The notes under the pieces were generated by a model, which did no database searches, had not been told where the DNA came from, and was given only the letters and a program-made list of their open reading frames with translations. Below are positions 26,477 through 35,500 of a stretch of 64,000 nt of DNA, piece after piece; positions within the stretch are counted from its first letter, which is position 1; each line of letters begins with the position of its first letter. This DNA is from Hyphococcus sp. (GTDB taxonomy: Bacteria; Pseudomonadota; Alphaproteobacteria; Caulobacterales; Parvularculaceae), in contig JAJFGA010000090.1 in NCBI GenBank assembly GCA_021776375.1, positions 52,239-116,238 on the forward strand. Direction: 5' to 3'. The position numbers were made by a program, and so were the translations under genes.

Positions 26477-27937
26477 TTAGAAACTGCGTCGTAAGCCGAC
26501 AAACAGGTTCGTGTTATCTTCAAACTGGCCAAAAAAAGTGCTGTCGCTGGCGCCGTAAAAAATATTGCCGCCGCCCTCTGCGCGCCAGGCGTCGCTGAGT
26601 TTGTAGGATGCGCGAAGCCGGAGATAACCATCCCTCTCATTCGGGCTCCAGAAGTTAAACCCGGAAAGTGTAAGGTTTTGATTGAGCATCATTTTTGTGA
26701 GGCGAAGCGTGACGACGTGTCGAACCCGGTCCGGCGCGGGCGCCGCTGTCGGCAACGCGCCGGTCAGTGCATCGTGATCTGATATGACTTCCGCTATATA
26801 TTGCATCGAAGCGGTGAGCTCTTCGGCGACCTCTCGCTCATAGCCGACCAGAAAACGCGTTTCGCTGTTTCGAATGAGCGGGTTATCGCCGGCAAGGTCA
26901 TCGCGGCTCAAATAATGACCAAATTCAGCGGTAACGAGACCGCCTTGAAGCGGCCCGCGCAGGCTGGCGCCAAAAACGGCGAGGCGCGGATGGAACGGAC
27001 GGCCCGCCGGTGTTTGGCCTTCCGGCGTTTTCCAGAACCCTGCATATCCATAGACCGCCGCCTCAAACGCGCCAATGTTGCGATAGGCGCGGCCGGCGAA
27101 TTCATCATCGGAAAACCACGTATCGGGAATATCCGCATCGATAATCGCGTCGCGCCCGGCGATGCGGCCAAGGGCGGGGTTGAAATAGGACAGACGTTCT
27201 CCGGTGATGGAGCGGTCCGCATCGAAGCGCGGCACATAGACAAACTCTACGTTTGCAACGTCATTGAATGCGGAAATCCGCACTGCGTCCGATGGGGCTT
27301 TCAGATATTCGTCATCGCGACCTACGAAAAATGAGCGAAAATCCTTCGCGAACAGATCATTGATAAAATAAAGATCGCCAACGCCCCATGTCAGAATTTG
27401 CCTGCCAGCTTTAACATCAAGAAAACCGACAGGCCGGACCACGACATTGGCCTCGCGCAAATCAAAAAAGCCCCTGCCCTTTTCAAGATCGATGTCGAGA
27501 TCGTCTTCTACACTGTCATAAAGAAAATCACCGACAAAGCGGAACGTCGCATGATCTGTTTGAAAGTCACGTTCGAGTTGTGCTCTGACTTCAGCTATGG
27601 ATAAGGTTTTCTGGGTCGGGTCTTCAATGATACGGGCGCCGATACGCGTTTCGACGAAGCCGGTTAGCCCGAAGGGCATGACGAATTCATTCGTGTCGCC
27701 GCCCGCCCGTCTCACCGGTTTTTCTGTGTTTGTGGGTTCAAGCCCGGCAGGCAAAGCCGGGTCGTTTGACTGGCCCAGACCGACAGGCAGGACGGGTTCG
27801 TCCTTATCTTTAGGTTCTTGTTTGCTTTGTGGTTCCGGCGAAAGGCCGGTCGGCAGCGGCGGTTCTTGCGCATAAACAAACGTCGCCATCGCCAGACTTG
27901 CCGCGACACCGCCTATGAATGCTCGCCGATAGGCCAT
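26477..27937 (-). CDS. Outer-membrane beta-barrel protein of the RND/LolA-like operon
   Basis: A 486-residue exported protein with a signal peptide (MAYRRAFIGGVAASLAMATFVYA, cleaved before QEPP) and a C-terminal outer-membrane anchor strand ending LFVGLRRSF. Alternating strands from about residue 88 on (GFVETRIGARI, FLDVKAGRQILTWGVGDLYF) resemble DUF1302-type barrels that accompany MMPL transporters and LolA-like proteins. Before the barrel there is a linker with four copies of LPxGL or MPxGL (residues 28-32, 50-54, 62-66, 87-91). It is the last gene of the operon, 17 bases after the LolA-like gene. Its cargo is unknown. Confidence 0.8.
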   Translation of the reverse strand: MAYRRAFIGGVAASLAMATFVYAQEPPLPTGLSPEPQSKQEPKDKDEPVLPVGLGQSNDPALPAGLEPTNTEKPVRRAGGDTNEFVMPFGLTGFVETRIGARIIEDPTQKTLSIAEVRAQLERDFQTDHATFRFVGDFLYDSVEDDLDIDLEKGRGFFDLREANVVVRPVGFLDVKAGRQILTWGVGDLYFINDLFAKDFRSFFVGRDDEYLKAPSDAVRISAFNDVANVEFVYVPRFDADRSITGERLSYFNPALGRIAGRDAIIDADIPDTWFSDDEFAGRAYRNIGAFEAAVYGYAGFWKTPEGQTPAGRPFHPRLAVFGASLRGPLQGGLVTAEFGHYLSRDDLAGDNPLIRNSETRFLVGYEREVAEELTASMQYIAEVISDHDALTGALPTAAPAPDRVRHVVTLRLTKMMLNQNLTLSGFNFWSPNERDGYLRLRASYKLSDAWRAEGGGNIFYGASDSTFFGQFEDNTNLFVGLRRSF

Positions 27938-27954
27938 TGCCTGCCGCCTTCCCG

Positions 27955-28770
27955 TTACCGAAGGTGCCGACGCGGCGGATTGCGCAAGTAACGCTCGCTA
28001 AAAATATCGTCCGGCAGATCAAGATCGTAGGCGACGTCGCCATAACTCATGCGCGTCTCGCCGCCAATGCGCGTGTCGGCCATCTTCGATCCAACGACCG
28101 TCGGACGACCATCAATGGTCTCAACCGCACTCGCAGTATAAGTGCGGTAGACCTCGCCTGCCGCATCATAATATTCTGTCTTGACTGGAATGAAGGTTGC
28201 CTTGTGGATCCAGTTTTTATAACTGGCGAATTCAACGCTGTCAGGATCCTTCGGCGTAGAGTTTACGACGTAGTATGCGTCCGTCACTTCCTCTAACACA
28301 TGATTGTCTTCATTCGGACCACGTCCCGAGACATCTTCATAGAAAAAATGTGATCCGACAAAACTTGTGCGCTCATCAGATGGGGCTATCCGCTTCACCA
28401 AATCGAGCGCAGGCAGATAAAGCCAGCGATCGTCATTCGTGTCCGCATGTTTCCAAACGAGAAACGCCATCTTGCTGATATCGGCAGGCCGGCTGAAGAG
28501 GACATAAAAGCGTTGCTCGCCATTATCGACATCGCCGACATCTGTCCTCAAAATAGTAAAATCGCGCGTGCGTTCACGACCTTGAGAGTCGAGAATTGAC
28601 ATATGAACACTCGCCCGCCCGTCCTTACCCTGATAATAGGCCGCCGCGCTTGCGCGCTCAACAATGGTCTGGACATCTTGCCCCCCTGTGTCTGACGCGT
28701 CTTGCGCGTAAACCGGCGCCGATGTGGAAACAACGATCGCGCCGATGGCAATAAGAGTTTGTTTGATCAT
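27955..28770 (-). CDS. Periplasmic LolA-like protein (outer membrane lipoprotein-sorting type, PF17131)
   Basis: A 271-residue exported protein: signal peptide MIKQTLIAIGAIVVSTSAPVYA, then DVQTIVERASAAAYYQGKDGRA. The phrases LFSRPADISKMAFLVWKH, DRWLYLPALDLVKRIAPSDERTSFVGS and HFFYEDVSGR are hallmarks of the LolA-like family found beside MMPL-type RND transporters. Proteins of this fold bind acyl chains or other hydrophobic ligands in a half-barrel. It should ferry cargo between the inner-membrane transporter and the barrel protein (inference). Its ATG overlaps the transporter stop codon by four bases (ATGA). Confidence 0.85.
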   Translation of the reverse strand: MIKQTLIAIGAIVVSTSAPVYAQDASDTGGQDVQTIVERASAAAYYQGKDGRASVHMSILDSQGRERTRDFTILRTDVGDVDNGEQRFYVLFSRPADISKMAFLVWKHADTNDDRWLYLPALDLVKRIAPSDERTSFVGSHFFYEDVSGRGPNEDNHVLEEVTDAYYVVNSTPKDPDSVEFASYKNWIHKATFIPVKTEYYDAAGEVYRTYTASAVETIDGRPTVVGSKMADTRIGGETRMSYGDVAYDLDLPDDIFSERYLRNPPRRHLR

Positions 28771-31412
28771 TTTACACTCCTTTCAGGAAACAAGGACTTT
28801 TGAAAAATCGTCATCACCGCCGGCGTCAACAACAGCGTAGCGACGCCGGCAAGAACGAGGATGGCTGAAATAAAGACCCCCACAGTTTGATAGGGAACCA
28901 GCGGCGCAAGAAGCAACGGCATAAAGCCGACGCCGATGACAACAACATTTCGGAAAATTGCTCGCGCCGGTTCGCCAAAGGCCGCCTTTGCGGTTTGGGC
29001 CCAATCGCCAAACTTTCGATGAAGCTGCCGACTGCGCACATTGAAATGGATCGCATAATCAATCGCCAGACCAAGGCTGAGCGAAGACAGGACCGCAACG
29101 GGCATATCGTAGTCTTTGCCAATCAGTCCGATCACACCGTAAATAACACCGATGGTAATGGTGAGCGGAGCCATGGCGAGAAGCCCCCAAGCGAATGAGC
29201 GGAACAATACCGTCATCAAGATCAGGACAATAACGAAACTGCCGAGAAAAGCGCGCGCCATGCCGGAAACCATCTTTTGTTGCCACGCGAAATTGATATA
29301 GGTGAGGCCGAACCAGTCGTGGCTTATTGCCTGTGGCGGCGGATTTTCAATAACATAGCTGTCGACTGCTTCAATAACCTCGCCCATATCAACATTGTCG
29401 CCGCTTTTCAGCTGCAGCCAGACAACGGCTTTACGGTAATCGGGCGTGACAAGCTTGAATAAATCCTGAGGCCGGTGACTGTTTTGAAATGTAATCAGCG
29501 TCTGCGCGACAGCTTCGCGCGTATCCGGGATGCGAAAGGCTTCTTCTTCGCCAAGGTAAAGATCCCGGTGCACAGTTTTGACGATATCAGTAACCGTGTT
29601 TGATTTACCCACAAGCCCGGTTTCGTCGAGATAGCGTTGAAGGTTTTCAATATACCGCAAGACCTCAGGGCTTTTAAAAACGGCGCTGGACTGAGCGGCG
29701 GCGTCAAGGGCGAGCAATGTGTCGTCCCACGCGTACCAATCATCATCTTCGGACGAGGCGTCGCGCGCTGCCTCCGCGCTTGTGCGCAACTTTGCGAGGA
29801 GATCATCGGCTGAAGCGGCATTCTTGCGTTGCGCGCGCGCTTGGTTTGCCAGGGTCTGCGCCGCTGGCGTCGCCAAGCTTGCAAGCCGGGTGTCAATCTC
29901 GTCGGCCATGGCCTCGGCGCCGTCTTCTTGCGGTGCGCTGAGCGCCAGATAAGCCATATAGGTGCCGCCAAAGCGCTCATTGAGGGCGCGATCGGCAACG
30001 CGAATTTCATGGTTCGGCGTGAACCACTTTACCGGATTATCATTGATCCGAATTTGCGTGATCCCGTAACCGGCGACAGCCAGCGCGGCAAGAAAAATGA
30101 CAACGACAAGCTTTGACCTTGCGACAGCAAACGCACCGACGCCATGAAGGAAACGCGCGAGCGGTGTTGCTTCATGGTCTGACGCTGCGCCCCTCGCGCC
30201 CATGCCAAAGCCGGAAAATGCACGCTCTGGCATCAGCATGATATAGGCGGGGATCAAAGTAACCGTGAGAGCCCAGGCGAGAAAGACGCCAATGGCGACA
30301 AAAATCCCAAAGACTTGCACCGGAGGGATCGGCGTAAAGGCCAGGGATGCAAAGCCCGTGCAGGTCGTCACCGTCGTGAACAACATCGGTTGCCACAACT
30401 CCTTCATCACATGATCGATGGTTTTCCGCCGGTCCTTAATCTTAGGATAACGGTCGTAAAAATCGGATAGAATATGAACCGCATCGAGGACGGCGATCGG
30501 CATGACGAAGATCGGGATCATCGAACTCATAATATGGACGGTGTAGCCGGTCGCAACCAGAAGGCCCATTGTGCCGATCACCGAAACCATAGCGACGATC
30601 ATCGGCGAGACAATAAGGTTGAGGCGCCGGAAGAAAACCCACATAAGCACAAAGATCAGCGCCATCGCCGCCGGCGCCGATATCGCCATCTGTTTGAACA
30701 TTTCAACGCCGAACTGATCCTGCGCAATCGGCAGGCCGGTAATGTAGTAGACGGCGTCGCCGTCAAACTCGGCGATCTTGCCGCGCAATGCTTTCGCCAC
30801 GCGGAAACTCACATCTTTAGAGGTGATCGGAATATAGAGCGCAATCGCCGCGCCGTCGCCGGAAACAAGCGTATCGTTTAGCGTTGGTATCCGCATGGCG
30901 CGCGTGCGTACGTTGAGCGCTTGCTCTTCTGTTTCGGGCGGGGTCGGAAGAAGCCAGTCGAAGCGCACTGAGCCGAGTCCGGCCTGCTCAATTGAATCAA
31001 CCGTGGACGGAGCGATGATGTCGATGTTAATAACGCCGCGCTGTTCGGGTTCACCGTCTTCTCTTTCCACATCCCACCGGATGGTTTTTGCAAATTCCGC
31101 CAGCGCATAGACATCACCGAGCGTATCCGTGTTAAAAACCCCTTCCTCATGGGCTTCATTTATTACGCCGACAACGACGAGGTCATGCAGCGTGAACTCC
31201 GCCTTCATCTCATTATGGAAAACCCGCACAGGTTCATCTGCGGCAAGCATGTTCTCTGGATCTGTGTCCACTTTGAGGGGCTGAAGAAATGGAAAAGCCT
31301 TCGGCGCCAGACTCGGCGCGGCAACCAGGGCGATCATCAGAAAACTGAAAATCGCCGCCGCCCACATATAAGAGGCCGGTCTCGATACAGCGCTAGATGT
31401 AATCGGGTTCAT
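28767..31412 (-). CDS. MMPL-type RND superfamily transporter
   Basis: An 881-residue inner-membrane transporter with the RND two-fold repeat: helix, large periplasmic loop, five helices, twice. The first half has PIAVLDAVHILSDFYDRY and the second SSLSLGLAIDYAIHFNVRSRQ, the paired fourth-helix motifs of MMPL/HpnN-type transporters, where the acidic residue takes part in proton coupling. This branch moves lipids and other hydrophobic molecules and lacks the periplasmic-adaptor partner of drug pumps. It follows the DUF2892 gene by 44 bases and overlaps the LolA-like gene, so the four form one operon. The cargo cannot be read from the sequence. Confidence 0.88.
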   Translation of the reverse strand: MNPITSSAVSRPASYMWAAAIFSFLMIALVAAPSLAPKAFPFLQPLKVDTDPENMLAADEPVRVFHNEMKAEFTLHDLVVVGVINEAHEEGVFNTDTLGDVYALAEFAKTIRWDVEREDGEPEQRGVINIDIIAPSTVDSIEQAGLGSVRFDWLLPTPPETEEQALNVRTRAMRIPTLNDTLVSGDGAAIALYIPITSKDVSFRVAKALRGKIAEFDGDAVYYITGLPIAQDQFGVEMFKQMAISAPAAMALIFVLMWVFFRRLNLIVSPMIVAMVSVIGTMGLLVATGYTVHIMSSMIPIFVMPIAVLDAVHILSDFYDRYPKIKDRRKTIDHVMKELWQPMLFTTVTTCTGFASLAFTPIPPVQVFGIFVAIGVFLAWALTVTLIPAYIMLMPERAFSGFGMGARGAASDHEATPLARFLHGVGAFAVARSKLVVVIFLAALAVAGYGITQIRINDNPVKWFTPNHEIRVADRALNERFGGTYMAYLALSAPQEDGAEAMADEIDTRLASLATPAAQTLANQARAQRKNAASADDLLAKLRTSAEAARDASSEDDDWYAWDDTLLALDAAAQSSAVFKSPEVLRYIENLQRYLDETGLVGKSNTVTDIVKTVHRDLYLGEEEAFRIPDTREAVAQTLITFQNSHRPQDLFKLVTPDYRKAVVWLQLKSGDNVDMGEVIEAVDSYVIENPPPQAISHDWFGLTYINFAWQQKMVSGMARAFLGSFVIVLILMTVLFRSFAWGLLAMAPLTITIGVIYGVIGLIGKDYDMPVAVLSSLSLGLAIDYAIHFNVRSRQLHRKFGDWAQTAKAAFGEPARAIFRNVVVIGVGFMPLLLAPLVPYQTVGVFISAILVLAGVATLLLTPAVMTIFQKSLFPERSVK

Positions 31413-31456
31413 AGCCTGGCCCCTTCGCCGTCCTGCGGTTTATTCCGCCATTTAGA

Positions 31457-31660
31457 TTACTGAAACGCCGGTCCTGGCTTGACGCCTATGCGTTTCAACA
31501 TGATCGCAAGGGGGCACACTTTCGTGAACGCCGCTTGAAACATATTAAGCCCCACAAACGCGGTCAGCCCGAACCAATAAGGATGCACGAAAAGCCCAAG
31601 CCCGAGGCTGATCAAGATCAACAACCCAGCAAATGTAAACACGCTTCGATCGATATTCAT
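31457..31660 (-). CDS. YgaP-like transmembrane protein (DUF2892)
   Basis: A 67-residue protein starting MNIDRSVFTFAGLLILISLG at the ATG at 31660, with GAGGAGAG just upstream. It has two membrane helices and ends FTKVCPLAIMLKRIGVKPG, the hallmark of the DUF2892 domain that forms the membrane anchor of the rhodanese YgaP. The conserved cysteine is Cys49. Here the domain stands alone, without a rhodanese domain. DUF2892 proteins often neighbour ArsR-type persulfide sensors, as here. It is the first gene of the minus-strand operon; its molecular role is unknown. Confidence 0.85.
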   Translation of the reverse strand: MNIDRSVFTFAGLLILISLGLGLFVHPYWFGLTAFVGLNMFQAAFTKVCPLAIMLKRIGVKPGPAFQ

Positions 31661-31750
31661 TCCCAACTCTCCTCTTTGGTACTCCTCGCGGCAGCATAGT
31701 TGCGAAGCATTTTCACCTGGACGTGCGCCGCGACAATGCTTATTATATAT

Positions 31751-31766
31751 ATTCGCATATACGAAT
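31751..31766. promoter_or_regulatory. ATTC-N8-GAAT operator between arsR-type gene and the RND operon
   Basis: ATTCGCATATACGAAT is an inverted repeat with the spacing ATTC-N8-GAAT, which (from memory of published work) is the recognition pattern of the persulfide sensor SqrR of Rhodobacter. It lies 15 bases before the regulator ATG and about 90 bases before the divergent DUF2892 start, in an AT-rich stretch that probably also holds both promoters. Confidence 0.75.
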
Positions 31767-31781
31767 GTAAAGAGATAATCG

Positions 31782-32078
31782 ATGGCTAAATTCGCCGAAA
31801 TGGAAGAAAATTTGGACGCAGCCTCGCAGCTCCTAAAAGCGATGGCGTCGCGCAACCGCTTGATGTTGCTTTGTCTTATGGCTGATGGCGAAAAATCAGT
31901 CAGCGAATTGACCGACCAGCTAGATCTGCGCCAGGCGACCGTATCCCAACATCTGGCGCGGCTCCGGCAGGAAGGGCTGGTCGCGACACGTCGCGACGCC
32001 CAAACCATCTACTACTCAATCGCCGATAAAGCTGCGGCGGACATTATCCGCACGCTCCACAAAGCCTATTGCAAGTAA
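31782..32078 (+). CDS. ArsR-family regulator, probable persulfide sensor (SqrR/BigR/YgaV type)
   Basis: A 98-residue winged-helix protein. The recognition helix lies in DLRQATVSQHLARLRQEGLV and the beta-wing in ATRRDAQTIYYSI. It has only two cysteines, Cys31 in RLMLLCLMADG and Cys97 in the last residues (AYCK), 66 residues apart. That is the spacing of the redox pair in SqrR (41/107) and BigR (42/108), where persulfides join the two through a polysulfide bridge and release DNA. No ELCVCDL-type metal site is present. It is divergent from the DUF2892/RND operon, with the ATTC-N8-GAAT site between. Sensor role is inferred, DNA-binding family is certain. Confidence 0.9.
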   Translation: MAKFAEMEENLDAASQLLKAMASRNRLMLLCLMADGEKSVSELTDQLDLRQATVSQHLARLRQEGLVATRRDAQTIYYSIADKAAADIIRTLHKAYCK

Positions 32079-32216
32079 ACAAAATATCCAGCGCCCAGCT
32101 CTCACCAGCGCCCAAAGGCGTGTTCGCTACCACAGTTGTTTCAGCATACGCGAAAGAAAAACCAGGACGCCAATCGACCCGGCAATGGATCTTGGATGAA
32201 ATGGGACTCTAGAAAA

Positions 32217-32292
32217 TGGCTCCCCGGACTGGACTCGAACCAGTGACAAGCTGATTAACAGTCAGCTGCTCTACCAACTGAGCTACCGGGGA
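32217..32292 (-). tRNA. tRNA-Asn (GTT)
   Basis: On the minus strand the gene starts TCCCCGGTAGCTCAGTTGG and folds into a full cloverleaf. The anticodon stem-loop contains CTGTTAA with anticodon GTT. The T arm has GGTTCGAGTCC and the acceptor stem closes with CCGGGGA, followed by discriminator G and an encoded CCA (32219-32217). Confidence 0.95.
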
Positions 32293-32404
32293 ATACGTTG
32301 GAGGCGGCGGATATAGCAAAGGCTTTCTGGCGAATCCACCACCTTTTGCGTCCTTTGGCAAAGTTTTCCGCGCTCGCGCCCATATCCGGGGCGATGATAT
32401 GAGA

Positions 32405-32482
32405 CGGCCGCGTTTTGGGGAAAAACGCGGCCGGTACTCACTGTCGTGGGGTATGGTGGGGTATCTTCTCGGGAGAAGATAC
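32405..32482. repeat. Two strong tandem hairpins in a 270-base non-coding gap
   Basis: The first is a 12-bp stem CGGCCGCGTTTT/AAAACGCGGCCG with a GGGGA loop (32405-32433). The second is a 10-bp stem GTATCTTCTC/GAGAAGATAC with a 2-base loop (32461-32482) followed by TTTT on the plus strand, so it could end a plus-strand transcript. Between them TGGGGTAT occurs twice. They lie between tRNA-Asn (minus) and the end of the efflux operon (minus), so no annotated plus-strand gene explains them. A small RNA or repeat is possible. Confidence 0.55.
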
Positions 32483-32562
32483 TTTTAACTTCTCATCAAG
32501 GTCTTAACATAAGGTTAACACCCCTAGGTTGTGTGATCGGCACTGATTCTGCCGATTCGCGC

Positions 32563-35500
32563 CTACTCAGCCGGCCCCCATAGGGGGTTGGGGCGCGCGG
32601 ACTGGCCATCCTGCACTCCACCCCGGCCATCTACCGGGTCGCCATAATCACTGTCAGCTGAGGCGCCTTCGCCAATATGCGGTTGTTTCTCACCAGTCCA
32701 GGCCCAACGGTAGAAGCGCGCAATATCGGCGCCCACCGCATACATCGCCGGAACGAACAGCAAAGTGACAAACGAGGCGAAGAACACACCCCATGCAAGT
32801 GCGATAACCATGGGCATCAGGAATTGGGCGTCCGTCGAACGCTCGAACATAATCGGCATAAGGCCGATAAAGGTCGTGATCGAGGTTAGAAGAATTGGAC
32901 GGAAACGACCAACGCCAGCTTTGACCAACGCCGCAAAGGCGCCCTCGCCTTGCGCTCTTAACCGGTTCACATAATCGATTAAGACCAGATTATCATTTAC
33001 GACAACGCCCGCAGCAGCGCCAACGCCAAAGAAAGAAAATAGAGCGAAATCCAGTCCGAAGATGAAATGGCCGAAAGCTGCACCCATAAATCCAAACGGA
33101 ATAGCCGACATGATAAGAAGCGGTTGCCAGTAAGAGCTAAACGCAATTGCCAGCACCATATACATGGCGAAAAACGCAATCGCGTAGAGTGAGAAAAACT
33201 CACTCATAAACTCCGCCTGCGCTTCCGCGTCGCCGCGTGCGGCGAGATTGACGCCAACATGACGGCGTTTCCATTCAGGCACAAATTCTTGGTTGAAGAT
33301 TTTCATCGTCGCTGCGCGGTCGACATTTTCCTTTAGCTCAGCTGTGATACGCGCTGATCGGTGGCGGTCGCGTCTTTCAATACGTTTGAAACTCGGCGCA
33401 AAAGTTGCGTCGGCAACAGCCGTAAGCGGCACCTCGCGGCCGTCACGGGTGCGGATGCGCATATTCTCGATCGTGGTCAACGATTCACGATCCGAAGCCG
33501 GATAGCGCACCATAACGCGTACATCTTGACCCTTGCGTGGCAGGCGTTGAACCTCTTCGCCATAAAACGCTTGTCGAACCTGGCGTGAGACCTCCGCCAG
33601 GGTGAAGCCAAACCTCTCTGCGCCGGGCTTTAGACTGATTTGAAGTTCAGGCGTCTCGCTTTGAAGATTGTTGCGAACATCATAAACGCCGGGCAGTGTG
33701 CGAAGATAATTTTGTATGTCGAGGGTGGCCAAGCGCAGCTCTTCAAGGTCATCGGATTCGATGCCAAATGAGAAATCTGGGCCGCTATTGTTGATCGTAT
33801 ACGTAACATTGATTTCTTCTGCGTCGGGAATTTCAGAAAGCTCGGCGCGGAATTGTTCAGCGACATCTTGAGTCGATTCCCGGCGCTTTTCGGCCTCTAT
33901 AATAGTGACGTAAGAAACAATTCTGCCTTCTTCTGCGCGGATGTAGACAGATTGTACAAAGTCCTCTCCTTTCACCTGACCTTTTTTGGCTTTGAGACGG
34001 GCTGCGGCAGCTTCCACTTCATCAAAAATCTGCAAACTTCGCGAATAAGGCGCACCTTCCGGCAGACGCACCGTCATGGAGATAAAAGTACCTTGAACTT
34101 CCGGCATGAATTTGAAGGAAATCCAGCCCTGGGCAAGCAAAGAAGCCGCAACAGCGAAGGCGACAATAAATCCAGCGACGGTAAAATAACGAAGGCGCAA
34201 CGCCGTCTTGATGATCGGCCGATATATTTTATTAGCAAAATTTACCAGCCCTTCCGCGAAGACGCGTTGCAATCGAAAATAGACCCCGTTCTTGTTTTGC
34301 GGCTTCATGTGAGAAAGGTGCGACGGTAAAATAAAGAACGATTCGATAAGCGAGAAGGTAAGCGCAAATACAATCGTCAGCGTGATGTGTTTGGTGAATT
34401 GCGACGTGCCGCCGGACATGAACAGCCATGGCAAGAAAGCAATCATTGTGGTCAGGACGGCAAAAAATACTGGCTTCGCAACAAGCTGGGCGCCAATCCT
34501 CGCCGCATCCAAGCCGCCGCCATTTACCTCAGTTTCGTTGTGTATGCTTTCGCCAACAATGATAGCATCATCGACGACCACGCCGATCACCAGCAAGAAG
34601 GCAAATAGAGACAACATGTTTAACGAAACGCCGGTCATGGGCATAAAGATGAAAGCGCCAGCGAACGATACCGCTATCCCCACCGTCACCCACAACGCCA
34701 CAGCCGGCCGCAGGAAAAGCAGAAGCACGACCATAACAAGCACAAGCCCGATCACCGCATTTGATGAAACCAGCTCCATCCTTGCAAAATAAAGATCTGC
34801 CGTATCGAACCAGATCAATAATTGCGCCGTGCCCTCGAGCTCTTCGTTCTTTTCATCCATCCACTCATTGACCGCAGCCGAAAGCGTAACAATATTTAGC
34901 GTGTCCGGCGCGTTTACAGAGATGGTGATGGACGGCACGCCGTTCATTTCGCGTTTGGTTTTGCGGTCTTCAAAGCCATCGATTACTGTTGCTAAATCGC
35001 GCACGCGCAAGACTGAGCCGTCGGGCAACTGGCGCACGACAATTTTTTCAAATTCTTCTCTTGTATCTGCAAGCGCCCGGGCGGCGACTTGAATGCTTCC
35101 GGTTTTGGTGCGCACTTGCCCCGCGGCAATATTGAGCGAAGAACCACGAATGGCGTTGGCCACATCATCAAAAGTCAATCCATAGCGTCGCAACGCCGTT
35201 TCTGAAACTTCGACCGATACTTCTTCTGTTAAGTCGCCCCACAAATCCACGAGTGGCGAGCCATTCGGGATTTGCGCAACCTCATCGCGCAACTCGCGGG
35301 CGAGCCGGTTAAGCTCCCGCTCGGTCAAATCGCCATAGAGCGCCATGTAAACGGCGCCGCCATCATTGCGCCATTGCGAAACGACAGGCGGGAATGCGTC
35401 CTGTGGTAATGTCGATATGCCGTCGATACGGTTTTTGATTTCATTGAGAAAAGTCGTCGCGTCAACGCTGTCGATGCCTTCAATATTGACGGTCGCTATG

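Noticed and set aside
26183..26494. 103-codon frame on the plus strand beyond lacI
   Set aside because: The composition is arginine/serine-rich and low in hydrophobic periodicity, it overlaps the end of the barrel gene and has no recognisable motif; it looks like a chance frame in a GC-rich gap.
26071..26640. 189-codon minus-strand frame spanning the lacI start and barrel end
   Set aside because: It overlaps two well-supported genes in another frame and its translation has no domain features.
31661..32008. Long N-terminal extension of the DUF2892 frame
   Set aside because: It runs antisense through the ArsR-type gene and across the operator; the ATG at 31660 has a strong GAGGAGAG site and gives the normal DUF2892 length.
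32300..32560. Non-coding gap next to tRNA-Asn read as tmRNA or SRP RNA
   Set aside because: Neither the tRNA-like ends and tag reading frame of tmRNA nor the GGAA-tetraloop helix of SRP RNA is present.
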